Below the pieces are notes generated by a model. The model was not told the origin of the DNA. It saw only the letters and a list, made by a program, of their open reading frames with translations, and ran no database searches. A stretch of 32,565 nucleotides of DNA from Arthrobacter sp. (GTDB taxonomy: Bacteria > Actinomycetota > Actinomycetes > Actinomycetales > Micrococcaceae): contig JAPSIT010000013.1 in assembly GCA_031178585.1 (NCBI GenBank), forward strand, positions 1 through 32,565, in the 5' to 3' direction. Below, one piece after another: positions 1-7,258 of the stretch (the stretch's first letter is position 1; each line of letters begins with the position of its first letter). The translations under genes and the position numbers were made by a program.

Positions 1-42
1 GAGGCCGCCGCAGTTCAGGCGTCCCAGCCGACGCTCTTCTGA
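1..42 (+). CDS. possible 3' end of an upstream gene (partial)
   Basis: The first 14 codons of frame 1 stay open and end at a TGA at 40-42, reading ...QASQPTLF. The position, convergent to and 12 bp from the NUDIX gene, fits the tail of a gene entering from the left. Thirteen residues are too few to identify a family, and an open stretch this short can occur by chance. Confidence 0.3.
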   Translation, partial: EAAAVQASQPTLF

Positions 43-54
43 TGCCGACCTGGT

Positions 55-513
55 TTAGTTTGCGCGGAGGGAGTCCGCGGGCGCTGTGGTGCCGAGCTCC
101 GTCAGCAGCGCCCGGACAATCGGAAGGTCGGCCGGGATCCAGGGCAGGCTGAGAGCTTCCCCACTTTCGACAACACTGACCCAGGCCAGTTCGTCATGAT
201 CCTCAAGGGGCCGCGGCTCGCCGTCTGTGATCTCGGCAAACCATACGCGCATCGAGGCCCGCTCGTTGAGGGGCCAGCCGGACTGCTGCGGGGAGGACAG
301 CTCAGCTCCGAGGCGGACGCCGATTCCCAGCTCCTCACTGAGCTCCCGGTGCAGGGCCGCTTCGGGCGTCTCATCGGGCTCGACCTTGCCGCCGGGAAAC
401 TCCCACATGCCTGCGAACTGCGGAGGTGCTGTCCTTCTGGCCACCAACAGGCGGGTTGGCCGGGCCAGTGAATCCAGGACTGCACCGCCCACGACGCTTA
501 TCGGTTCTCTCAC
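55..513 (-). CDS. NUDIX hydrolase (MutT-like, (d)NTP pyrophosphohydrolase)
   Basis: This 152-aa cytoplasmic protein carries a complete Nudix box at about residues 41-63: GGKVEPDE, seven residues, then RELSEELGI. It matches the GX5EX7REUXEEXGU signature that binds the catalytic divalent cations. The preceding MWEFPGGK is typical of MutT enzymes that hydrolyse oxidised nucleotides such as 8-oxo-dGTP to monophosphates and so limit mutation. The start is GTG at 513. The gene is divergent from the MFS transporter, about 120 bp away. The family is certain from the motif. The exact substrate is inferred, and a dCTP or CTP pyrophosphatase role is the main alternative. Confidence 0.88.
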   Translation of the reverse strand: MREPISVVGGAVLDSLARPTRLLVARRTAPPQFAGMWEFPGGKVEPDETPEAALHRELSEELGIGVRLGAELSSPQQSGWPLNERASMRVWFAEITDGEPRPLEDHDELAWVSVVESGEALSLPWIPADLPIVRALLTELGTTAPADSLRAN

Positions 514-632
514 TTCCCCAGTGTATGGGGGACAATGGATAAGGCGCGCGCCTCAGCCGCCCGCCTCCCCCAACGTCGTGGATTGCGCTCCAGCTGCGCC
601 CTGTCACCCATCAAGCTCCGAAAAGCAGGCAC

Positions 633-1841
633 ATGACCACCACCGCTCACGCTCCCGGCAGAATCCAAGCCAACCGCTCCCGTCTAGGCCTCGCCATCCT
701 GGCACTGGCCATGGGAGGGTTCGGAATCGGTGTTACCGAGTTCGCCATGATGGGGCTTCTCAAGGAGGTAGAGATTGGTTTAAACATCGGCACTCCCGAG
801 GCAGGCCACCTCATCTCCGCGTACGCGCTGGGTGTTGTCGTCGGGGCACCCGCGCTGGCGGCCGCGGGAGCGAAACTCCCGCGCAAGCATCTTGCCCTCG
901 GCCTCATGCTGTTCTTCAGCGTTGCTAACCTGACGTCCTTCATCGCCCCTGACTACACGAGCATGCTGGTGTCCCGCTTCGCTGCCGGGTTGCCGCATGG
1001 CGCCTTTTTCGGAGTGGCCGCCGTGATTGCCGCGTCGCTGGTGGCCCCGACGAAACGCGGGTGGGCGATTTCCATGGTCATGGCCGGCCTGACGGTGGCG
1101 AACGTCATCGGCGTTCCGTTCGCCACGTGGCTTGGCCAGACCTTCGGCTGGCGGCTGTTGTTCGTTCTGGTGGGCGCCCTCGGGCTGCTGACTATGGGCC
1201 TGATCTTCAAATTCGTTCCCTTCCAGAAGGCCCATGCCGACGCGAGCATCCGCCGCGAACTTGGTGCACTGAAGCGGGCACAGGTCTGGCTCGCCATCAT
1301 GATCGGCATCGTTGGGTTCGGCGGCTTCTTCGCCACCTACACCTACATCGCGCATACGATGACCTCGGTTGCAGGCATTCCGTCGGCGTTCCTGCCGTTT
1401 GTCGTGGCTCTCTATGGCCTCGGGATGGTGGCGGGCAACATCGTGGGCGGCAGGATCGCCGACAAGTCAGTCATGGGAACCATCTACCGGGTGCTGCCGG
1501 GGATTGCGGTGGCATTGGTGGTCTACGCGGTAGCCGTGCACTGGCCCTGGTCAGCATTCGTGATGGTGTTCGTTGTGGGCGCAGTCGGTTCAATGCTGGT
1601 TCCCGCGCTGCAAACCAGGCTGCTCGATGCCTCGCCCGACGCACCGTCCCTCGCATCCTCGCTGAACCACGCAGCGCTCAACGTTGCCAACGCCCTGGGC
1701 GCGTTCCTCGGCGGCCTCGTGATTGCCTGGGGATGGGGATATGTCGCTCCTGCCCTGGTGGGAGCCGTGCTGGCGATCCTGGGCCTGGGCGTAGCGGTGC
1801 TCAGCGGCCTGCTGGAACGCAGAAGGCCACTGGCCCCGTAA
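633..1841 (+). CDS. MFS transporter, DHA1-type drug/metabolite exporter
   Basis: A 402-aa integral membrane protein with about 12 hydrophobic segments. The N-terminal half has the ALAMGGFGIGVTEFAMMGLL segment and a SAYALGVVVGAP region typical of the AraJ/YdhP/Cmx-like DHA1 branch of the major facilitator superfamily. A basic loop with GAKLPRKH lies in the cytoplasmic 2-3 loop position where MFS motif A is found. The family generally exports drugs, sugars or purines by proton antiport. The substrate cannot be read from sequence. The ATG at 633 precedes a short polar N-terminus; the Shine-Dalgarno is weak. The gene appears to stand alone, between the divergent NUDIX gene and a decayed gene on the opposite strand. 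Confidence 0.85.
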   Translation: MTTTAHAPGRIQANRSRLGLAILALAMGGFGIGVTEFAMMGLLKEVEIGLNIGTPEAGHLISAYALGVVVGAPALAAAGAKLPRKHLALGLMLFFSVANLTSFIAPDYTSMLVSRFAAGLPHGAFFGVAAVIAASLVAPTKRGWAISMVMAGLTVANVIGVPFATWLGQTFGWRLLFVLVGALGLLTMGLIFKFVPFQKAHADASIRRELGALKRAQVWLAIMIGIVGFGGFFATYTYIAHTMTSVAGIPSAFLPFVVALYGLGMVAGNIVGGRIADKSVMGTIYRVLPGIAVALVVYAVAVHWPWSAFVMVFVVGAVGSMLVPALQTRLLDASPDAPSLASSLNHAALNVANALGAFLGGLVIAWGWGYVAPALVGAVLAILGLGVAVLSGLLERRRPLAP

Positions 1842-1892
1842 CCCGGAGGTCACAGGGCCAGCAGCCTTCAGCATCAAAGGTTCAGGCAGGGC

Positions 1893-2308
1893 TTAGGATC
1901 CCTGGCCGCCTACCACAGCCTGCCCGGTCCGTAGCTCCGACCGGTGGATGTCGGGCTCCAGGTAGATGACCCGGGCGATGGGAACTGCCGCACGCACCCG
2001 CTCCTCAGCGGCGTCGATCAGTTTGGCAATCTCCATCCCGAGTACCGCTGCCCCTACAGTGATCTTGGCGGCGACGAGCAGCTCGTCGGGACCGAGTTGC
2101 AGGGTCTTCAGGTGGATGATGGACGTGCCGTCGGCTTCGATGGCCGTCCTGATGACCTGGTCACGTCGTCCCGCGCCGCGGACTCCCCGAGCAGCAGCAA
2201 CTTCGTTTCGAGTGCCAGCACCACCGCGGTGGCCACGAGCAGCAGGCCGATCATGGCCGTGCCGAGGGCATCCAGCCGGCGCCGCGCCGCCACGAAAACC
2301 TCGAAACT
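1893..2308 (-). pseudogene. cation diffusion facilitator (CDF) remnant, truncated and frameshifted
   Basis: Two minus-strand frames together encode the C-terminal half of a CDF metal-efflux transporter. The first, from about 2308 to 2162, reads ...RRRLDALGTAMIGLLLVATAVVLALETKLLLLGESA, a final membrane helix plus the LLLGESA motif. The second, from about 2160 to the TAA at 1893, reads DQVIRTAIEADGTSIIHLKTLQLGPDELLVAAK and ends ...RVIYLEPDIHRSE, the cytoplasmic metal-binding domain. The frames join across the GACGACGTGACCAG stretch as if one base were deleted near 2161. The N-terminal metal-transporting helices are missing altogether, so this is a relic and not a sequencing error alone. Family assignment rests on recognised motifs. 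Confidence 0.75.
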
Positions 2309-2403
2309 AAGCGTACTGACAAAGAAACATGCGCTGTGCTAGCTTGAAGCCATATCGGGAGTGATTTTTTGTATCGGTCCCGACGAATATGAAGGAGGAG
2401 ACA

Positions 2404-2673
2404 ATGGGTTTTCTTGCTTGGATTATTCTCGGCCTGATCGTAGGCGCAATCGTTAAGGCCGTCATGCCCGGCAGGGTTGGCGGAGGCTGGGTTACCAGCC
2501 TGGTTCTGGGCGTCGTTGGCGCAATCGTTGGTGGCTGGATCGGCAGCCTTCTTTTCGGCAGAGGTGACCTGGCCTTCTTCGACCTGGGCACCTGGATCCT
2601 CGCTATTATCGGCGGCTTGGTAGTCGCCGGCATCTACGGGGCCATCACCGGACGCAACCGCACAACAACCTAA
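2404..2673 (+). CDS. GlsB/YeaQ/YmgE family small membrane protein
   Basis: An 89-aa protein that is nearly all membrane: MGFLAWIILGLIVGAIVKAVMPG, a glycine-rich GGGWVTSLVLGVVGAIVGGWIG segment, then TWILAIIGGLVVAGIYGAITGR. This three-helix glycine-zipper layout is the transglycosylase-associated/GlsB-YeaQ family, often stress-induced and of unclear biochemical role. I chose the ATG at 2404 because the ATG 15 bases upstream lies inside the AAGGAGGAG Shine-Dalgarno, which is ideally spaced for 2404. A strong terminator follows. Codon choice is slightly less GC-rich than its neighbours. Confidence 0.87.
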   Translation: MGFLAWIILGLIVGAIVKAVMPGRVGGGWVTSLVLGVVGAIVGGWIGSLLFGRGDLAFFDLGTWILAIIGGLVVAGIYGAITGRNRTTT

Positions 2674-2718
2674 GAACACTAAGGCCGCCTAGTGGGCGGA
2701 CCTGACTTAAGGAACAAC

Positions 2719-2752
2719 GCGGGAACCCACTCCGGTGGGTCCCCGCTTTTTT
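2719..2752 (+). terminator. Rho-independent terminator
   Basis: The hairpin arms GCGGGAACCCAC and GTGGGTCCCCGC close a TCCG tetraloop and are followed by six T residues. It lies 46 bp after the GlsB-type gene. It is only 20 bp from the convergent rRNA methyltransferase end, so it may also block read-through between the two. Confidence 0.9.
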
Positions 2753-2771
2753 ATGCCCCTGCGGCCTCTTG

Positions 2772-3665
2772 CTATGCCTGCTGGGACCTCGCACTCGCAT
2801 AGAGGCAAACGGTGGCTGCGGTTCCGAGGTTCAGGCTTTCGGCAGACCCGTACACAGGAACTGCCACCCGATGGTCGGCCAGGGCAAGCTCGGCTTCAGA
2901 GAGTCCCTGCGCCTCGTTTCCGAAGAGCCAAGCCGTAGGCGACTCCAGTGAGTAGTCCGACCCGGTGTCCGCACCGCCCAGCCTCCGGGCAGCGCTCTCA
3001 TCCTGGAGTCGGTCCAGATTCAGCTTCCCGTAGCCGTCAGCCGCCAGAACCCCGATGCCCCGGGACTTGCACTGCGCCACCAGCTCTTCGACGTCGGCAC
3101 CTAGCACCACTGGCAGGTGGAAGAGCGAGCCGGCGGTGGATCGCACGGCCTTGGGGTTGTAGATGTCGACACTCGAGCCCGTGAGTACAACGGCATCGGC
3201 GCCGGCCGCATCGGCAGCCCGGAGGACGGTTCCGGCGTTTCCGGGATCCCTGACCTGGCACAGCACAGCGATCAGCCGCGGCCGCGCGTCGAGCACAGTG
3301 TCCAGAGGCACGTCGACGAAATCACAGACAGCGATGATCCCCTGCGGGGTTACGGTATCGGCCATGGCGGCCAGCACGTCATCGGTTGCCAGCCTGGCGC
3401 TGGTCCCGGCCGCCAGGTCTTCGAACTCCGGATACCGGTCCAGGCACGCTTCGCTGGCGTACACTTCGCGAACGACGCCCTGCTCCCCCGCCTCCAGTCT
3501 CTTGCGGTGCAGCACCAGGGCTTCCCGGACGGCTTGGGGCCCCTCCGCCAGGAACTGCCGGCGCTTTAAACGGACCGGGCGCCCGGCAAGCTTTGCCACA
3601 TCCCGGACCCGATCAGCTCGGGGGTTGGAAAGTGGAAAGTCTTGCGGGCGCCCGGTTTCGTTCAT
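2772..3665 (-). CDS. TrmH/SpoU family RNA 2'-O-ribose methyltransferase
   Basis: A 297-aa SPOUT-class enzyme that transfers a methyl group from S-adenosylmethionine to a ribose 2'-OH, most likely in 23S rRNA. Motif 1 is at about residues 137-160 (QVRDPGNAGTVLRAADAAG). Motif 2 is WLFGNEAQGLS. Motif 3, which forms the SAM-binding trefoil knot, is VPVYGSAESLNLGTAATVCLY. The N-terminal region with RRQFLAEGPQAVREAL is the usual SpoU substrate-binding domain. ATG at 3665 has AAGG seven bases upstream. It lies 58 bp downstream of rplT on the same strand, so it is probably the last gene of the infC operon. TsnR/RlmB-like specificity cannot be decided here. Confidence 0.88.
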   Translation of the reverse strand: MNETGRPQDFPLSNPRADRVRDVAKLAGRPVRLKRRQFLAEGPQAVREALVLHRKRLEAGEQGVVREVYASEACLDRYPEFEDLAAGTSARLATDDVLAAMADTVTPQGIIAVCDFVDVPLDTVLDARPRLIAVLCQVRDPGNAGTVLRAADAAGADAVVLTGSSVDIYNPKAVRSTAGSLFHLPVVLGADVEELVAQCKSRGIGVLAADGYGKLNLDRLQDESAARRLGGADTGSDYSLESPTAWLFGNEAQGLSEAELALADHRVAVPVYGSAESLNLGTAATVCLYASARSQQA

Positions 3666-3723
3666 ACAAGAACCTTAGTTGCTGTTGCAGCAGGTCCTCG
3701 AACTCCCCCAGAACGGGGTACTG

Positions 3724-4194
3724 CTAAACAGCAGCCTCGTCAGCGGCCGGCGTCTTGGCGGCAGCCTTCTTGGCAGCAGGCTTCTTGGCCTTGGCGGCCG
3801 GCGCAGCTTCGGCGGAAACAGCCGGAGCGGAGGTGTCGGCAGGCAGGGAGTCCTTGGCGACCTGCACCAGCGCAGCGAAGGCGTTGGCGTCGGAAACGGC
3901 CAGCTCAGCAAGCATGCGGCGGTCAACCTCGACCTCAGCGGCCTTCAGGCCCTGGATCAGGCGGTTGTAGGTGAGGCCGTTGGCGCGGGATGCAGCGTTG
4001 ATGCGCTGGATCCACAGACGGCGGAAGTCACCCTTCTTCTTCTTGCGGTCGCCGTAGCTGTACACAAACGAGTGCAGCAGCTGCTCTTTTGCCTTGCGGT
4101 ACAGGCGTGAGCGCTGTCCGCGGTAACCTTTGGCGCGTTCGAGAACAACCCGGCGCTTCTTGTGGGCGTTTACCGCCCGCTTCACACGTGCCAC
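3724..4194 (-). CDS. rplT: 50S ribosomal protein L20
   Basis: Ribosomal protein L20 binds 23S rRNA early in large-subunit assembly. The start [24 protein letters not shown] and the [11 protein letters not shown] segment are diagnostic. The start codon is GTG at 4194, preceded by AAGGAG at an 8-base spacing. At 156 aa it is longer than the usual 117-130. The surplus is a C-terminal tail of about 38 residues rich in Ala, Lys and Pro ([14 protein letters not shown]), resembling a histone H1 tail and likely disordered. It follows rpmI by 117 bp in the classic infC-rpmI-rplT order. Confidence 0.97.
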   Translation of the reverse strand: MARVKRAVNAHKKRRVVLERAKGYRGQRSRLYRKAKEQLLHSFVYSYGDRKKKKGDFRRLWIQRINAASRANGLTYNRLIQGLKAAEVEVDRRMLAELAVSDANAFAALVQVAKDSLPADTSAPAVSAEAAPAAKAKKPAAKKAAAKTPAADEAAV

Positions 4195-4311
4195 GTGCGT
4201 ACTCCTTCAGAATTCTTATCCCAAGCGTCTGCTGCCGAAATTCCGGCGGGCCTGAGAAGGCTTATTGGTGGTTGACTGCTGCCAGCGGCAACCAGTCAGA
4301 GTGCTTGGAAA

Positions 4312-4506
4312 TTAGATGCCGAGCATCTTCCGGATGACCTTAGCGTCACCCTTGAAGACGATCTTGTCGCCGGCGAGGCGACGGGTCAGCCGGGAGGACT
4401 TGTGCTCGAGGTAGTGGCGGCGGTTGGCCTGCTGGCGGCGCAGCTTGCCGCTGCCGGTCAGCTTGAAGCGCTTCTTAGCACCACTGTGGGTCTTCATCTT
4501 CGGCAT
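4312..4506 (-). CDS. rpmI: 50S ribosomal protein L35
   Basis: A 64-aa basic ribosomal protein: [21 protein letters not shown] at the N-terminus, then [19 protein letters not shown] and the C-terminal VIRKMLGI. Length and sequence match L35 exactly. The ATG at 4506 is preceded by AGGAG about ten bases upstream. The frame is open further upstream, but that extension has no family similarity. The gene sits between infC and rplT with about 117 bp on each side. Confidence 0.97.
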   Translation of the reverse strand: MPKMKTHSGAKKRFKLTGSGKLRRQQANRRHYLEHKSSRLTRRLAGDKIVFKGDAKVIRKMLGI

Positions 4507-4623
4507 GGGAACCGATCTCCTAACGTTTCCGCAGACTATGTCTGCAGTCTTTCGTGCAGCCGCCCCTGCGGGCGGCATGCTGGTTGCTTACTGCCTGAAG
4601 GCGGTGCCTTCCGCAGCTGTGAA

Positions 4624-5679
4624 CTAGGTGGTCTTCTTGCCTGCCGGCTTCGGCGTGGCCCGGGGCGCTGCAGGGCGTGCAGCGGGCTTCGGCGCAGCAG
4701 GCCTGGCCACCGGCTTCGGTGGAGCAGGCACTGCCGCAGGCTTGGGTGCTGCAGGAGCAGCGGCTTCAGCCTCAGCGGCCTTGGGCTCGGCAGGAGCCGC
4801 GGGGGCCGGGGCCGGAGGCTTCGGTGCTGCAGCCTTGGGGGCGCTAGCCCTGGGCGCTTCGCGCTTCGGCTCTTCTGCCTTCGGGGCTTCCTGCTTCGGG
4901 GCTTCCTGCTTCGGAGCTTCCTGCTTCGGAGCTTCCGGAGCCTCTGCCACCGGCGCTTCGACGGCAGCTTCCGGCGTTTCGACGGCGGCTTCCGGCGCAG
5001 GCGCTTCAGTGTTGACCTGGAAGCCCTCGGGCAGCAAGTCTGCAAGCGACTGCGTCATGGGTGCCTGCTCAGCGCCCGAGGTGTCGATCCGTCCGGCCGC
5101 CTTTGCTTCGTTCTGGGCTTTCGCTTCGGCGCGCTGGGCGGTACGGCGGGCTTCGGCCTTGGCCTCAGCCTTGTTCTTCACGGGGCCGATGACCATGACC
5201 ATATTTCGGCCGTCGATGCGGGGGCTGGATTCCACCACACCAACGTCAGCGACGTCCTCGGCGAAGCGCTGAAGCAGACGCAGGCCCATTTCGGGACGCT
5301 GCTGCTCGCGGCCGCGGAACTGGATCATGGCCTTGACCTTGTCCCCGGCTCCGAGGAACCGCAGGGCGTGGCCGCGCTTGGTCTCGTAGTCGTGGGTGTC
5401 GATCTTCAGGCGGAACCGGATTTCCTTCAGAACCGTGTTGGTCTGGTTCTTGCGGGCCTCACGGGCCTTGACTGCGGCCTCGTACTTGTACTTGCCGAAG
5501 TCCATCAGCTTGCACACCGGAGGCTTGGCCTGAGGTGCTACTTCAACGAGATCAAGGTCGGACTCGGCAGCCAGACGCAGGGCATCCTCGATACGGACGA
5601 TTCCTACCTGTTCGCCGGCAGGGCCGACCAGCCGCACCTCAGGGACGCGGATACGCTCATTGATTCTTGGCTCGCTAAT
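4624..5679 (-). CDS. infC: translation initiation factor IF-3 with long C-terminal tail, ATT start
   Basis: IF-3 binds the 30S subunit, prevents premature 50S joining and proofreads start codons. From the proposed start it reads [25 protein letters not shown] (N domain), [16 protein letters not shown] (start of the linker), then [18 protein letters not shown] and [11 protein letters not shown] (C domain). There is no ATG or GTG near the conserved N-terminus. ATT at 5677-5679 lies seven bases after a clear AGGAG (5687-5691), which matches the AUU start used for infC autoregulation in E. coli. Residues from about 200 to 351 form an Ala/Pro/Glu/Lys-rich tail absent from typical 180-aa IF-3, including tandem APKQE repeats. 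The next in-frame ATG upstream, at 5844, would encode the structured leader. Confidence 0.93.
   Translation of the reverse strand: MSEPRINERIRVPEVRLVGPAGEQVGIVRIEDALRLAAESDLDLVEVAPQAKPPVCKLMDFGKYKYEAAVKAREARKNQTNTVLKEIRFRLKIDTHDYETKRGHALRFLGAGDKVKAMIQFRGREQQRPEMGLRLLQRFAEDVADVGVVESSPRIDGRNMVMVIGPVKNKAEAKAEARRTAQRAEAKAQNEAKAAGRIDTSGAEQAPMTQSLADLLPEGFQVNTEAPAPEAAVETPEAAVEAPVAEAPEAPKQEAPKQEAPKQEAPKAEEPKREAPRASAPKAAAPKPPAPAPAAPAEPKAAEAEAAAPAAPKPAAVPAPPKPVARPAAPKPAARPAAPRATPKPAGKKTT
4886..4930 (-). repeat. 15-bp tandem repeat in infC tail
   Basis: Three consecutive copies of a 15-bp unit, GCTTCCTGCTTCGG followed by G or A on the plus strand, with degenerate flanking units on both sides. They encode repeated APKQE pentapeptides in the IF-3 tail and keep the reading frame. 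Confidence 0.9.
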
Positions 5680-5970
5680 GTTAAAGCTCCTGTGTTTGTG
5701 TTTGATGTTCCACCGGCAAACAGAGAAGGCCCCCAATTGCCGGAGCAATCGAAGGCCTCGAGGATCGGACGTGCAAACCCCAGGGGCTGCACGCGCTTCC
5801 ACAGGACTGTGCCTGCGGGAAGCGCCCGACCTATTACCCGGCAACCTTGCGTCCCCTTGAAGCTGCGGGGAAAACGGCTGACGCGGGTGGGAGAGAACTC
5901 CGCTTGCAAACTGAAAGACGATTCTACAGAAAGATACCCGCTAACCGCACATTGCGGCAGTGGGTCTCAC
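5680..5970 (-). promoter_or_regulatory. structured infC leader RNA, possible attenuator
   Basis: About 290 nt of untranslated leader precede the ATT start. Three hairpins are visible. 5793-5825 has a perfect 8-bp stem, GCGCTTCC/GGAAGCGC. 5770-5793 has CGTGCA/TGCACG with an inner CCCC/GGGG. 5726-5759 has a stem of about 15 bp (GAGGCC...GGCCTT with G-U pairs and a TCCG loop), followed by CTCTGTTT in the transcript. The last resembles a terminator. Leader control by L20 or IF-3 is known for this operon in other bacteria. The specific mechanism here is inferred. Confidence 0.5.
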
Positions 5971-5977
5971 ACGGCAA

Positions 5978-6006
5978 AATAACGACATCCAGTCGGTCTG
6001 TGTCAA
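5978..6006 (-). promoter_or_regulatory. candidate infC operon promoter
   Basis: On the minus strand TTGACA (6006-6001) is a perfect -35 hexamer. It is followed after 17 bases by GTTATT (5983-5978), with TATTTT at an alternative 19-base spacing. It would start transcription near 5970, giving a leader of about 290 nt. The -35 lies only 10 bp from the divergent DUF1844 start codon. Confidence 0.4.
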
Positions 6007-6016
6007 GCTTACCAGT

Positions 6017-6403
6017 ATGAGCACTCCAGACAGTAATTCACACGTTTACCAGGCACCCGCGCCGCAGGCCGATGTCTCACAGCAGGTCCGCGATATCGCA
6101 GAAGTTCCCGCCATCGAGGTCATCACCACGGCCGCTGTCCATCTCATGAGCGCCGCGGCCGTGAAGCTTGGCCTGGCCGCCGAGGAGAACGCAGAGGAAC
6201 TCAAGGACCTGGATGAGGCCCGGAAGCTCATCACCGCCCTTGCCGGACTCGTGACCGCGGCGGCTCCTGAAATCGGTTCCCAGCATGCCGGTCCCTTGCG
6301 CGACGGGCTCCGTTCCCTGCAGCTCGCCTTCCGTGAAGAGTCAGTCATTCCGGATCCCCCCGGCAAGGGCCCGGGCGAGAAGTTCACCGGCGCTGTCAAC
6401 TGA
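6017..6403 (+). CDS. DUF1844 family protein
   Basis: A 128-aa soluble acidic protein. The core, VRDIAEVPAIEVITTAAVHLMSAAAVKLGL followed by a DLDEARKLITALAGLVTAAAPEIG helix, is the DUF1844 helical domain found next to infC in many actinobacteria. No molecular function is established. I chose the ATG at 6017 because the conserved protein begins just after it; the upstream in-frame ATG at 5960 would add unrelated residues and overlap the infC promoter. No convincing Shine-Dalgarno is visible, so it may be leaderless or weakly translated. A terminator follows about 50 bp downstream. Confidence 0.85.
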   Translation: MSTPDSNSHVYQAPAPQADVSQQVRDIAEVPAIEVITTAAVHLMSAAAVKLGLAAEENAEELKDLDEARKLITALAGLVTAAAPEIGSQHAGPLRDGLRSLQLAFREESVIPDPPGKGPGEKFTGAVN

Positions 6404-6452
6404 ACGGCGCGGTCAACGGACTGAGGCAGTAACTGACGCAAAGAAGCGTTCA

Positions 6453-6499
6453 ACGGCGGCGGGCCAGCCTACGGGGCCGGTCCGCCGTCGTTCTGTTTT
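6453..6499 (+). terminator. probable terminator after the DUF1844 gene
   Basis: The arms ACGGCGG (6453-6459) and CCGCCGT (6482-6488), with inner GGCC/GGCC pairing, are followed by CGTTCTGTTTTA. The T run is interrupted but adequate for a Rho-independent terminator. Confidence 0.65.
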
Positions 6500-6759
6500 A
6501 AGTTCGATTTTATGCTCGACGGCGGTGCAGCACCCCTCTGCCCGACAACCGCCCAACAACCCCAATAAATTGCCTATTGTCACCGAAGCTGACCCTGAGT
6601 AAGCTCAGCGGCCAGCCGGCTTTCCGGCTTTCATTCGGGCTGCGCCCTGAAGGGGCATAGCCGTCAGGGGCATCGCCCCGTACACTCAGGCACCGGGCTT
6701 CCCATCCTGACCGCCTGAAGGCAAAGAATGCCGCCCGTTCACAAAGGCAGAACCCCACC
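6500..6759 (+). other. intergenic leader with short hairpins upstream of secreted protein
   Basis: This gene-free stretch holds several compact inverted repeats: AGCCGG-CTTT-CCGGCT at 6614-6629 followed by a T-rich patch, GGGC-TGC-GCCC soon after, and GGGGC-ATC-GCCCC near 6668-6680. AGGGGCAT occurs twice in this stretch. I see no open reading frame with family similarity and no riboswitch class I can name. It may be the 5' untranslated region of the secreted protein gene. Confidence 0.4.
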
Positions 6760-7221
6760 ATGCTAGGCACAGCAATCCGTTTCGTCACCGTCCTCGTCGC
6801 CAGTCTCGGGCTGACGGCAGTCGCCACCCCCGCTTACGCTGCCCCCGCGGCCCTGGTAAACGTCGGGCCGGGCACCCTCGTTGCTGACGGCGCCGCCGTC
6901 GATGTCCCAATAACCTTCACCTGCGACACGGACCCGGGCAGGATCATCGCGGTCCCCGTGGTCGAAGTGAACCAGCGCGTCACCGAGGGGCGGATTGCCA
7001 ACGGCTTCGGCAACGCCCAGCTCAGCTGCACGGGAGAAAGCCAGACTGTCACCATCCGCGTCATTCCCCGTGCAATTGCGTACGACCCCGGGATAGCTGT
7101 GGTATTCGTCGTACTGCAGACCTGCACAGCGGAATTCCAATGTGCCGTCGTGACCGAAAGCAAAGAAATAGAACTCACAAAGCCGGTTGAAGTCCGCATT
7201 CCTCCTGTGGTTCCAGAGTAG
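6760..7221 (+). CDS. small secreted protein of unknown function
   Basis: A 153-aa protein with a clear signal peptide. After a short start it has the hydrophobic stretch FVTVLVASLGLTAVATPAYA and a likely signal-peptidase cleavage after AYA at about residue 27. The mature part alternates short polar and hydrophobic stretches, suggesting a beta-sandwich. It contains four cysteines (TFTCD, LSCTG, QTCTAEFQC) that could form two disulfides outside the cell. It ends in a proline-rich PPVVPE. I do not recognise the family. The ATG at 6760 has a modest AAAGG upstream. It ends 38 bp from the convergent MFS gene. Confidence 0.75.
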   Translation: MLGTAIRFVTVLVASLGLTAVATPAYAAPAALVNVGPGTLVADGAAVDVPITFTCDTDPGRIIAVPVVEVNQRVTEGRIANGFGNAQLSCTGESQTVTIRVIPRAIAYDPGIAVVFVVLQTCTAEFQCAVVTESKEIELTKPVEVRIPPVVPE

Positions 7222-7258
7222 GAATTTCGGAAAAGCACCCTGCCGGGCCCTTCAGGCT

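Noticed and set aside
1830..1861. CTGGCCC/GGGCCAG hairpin at the end of the first MFS gene as a terminator
   Set aside because: It contains the stop codon, the loop is long and no T run follows, so support is too weak.
4402..5982. A 526-codon plus-strand open frame opposite infC and rpmI
   Set aside because: It is low in complexity (Leu/Arg/Gly/Ser), mirrors the infC tail repeats, and lies antisense to certain genes; GC-rich codon structure explains it.
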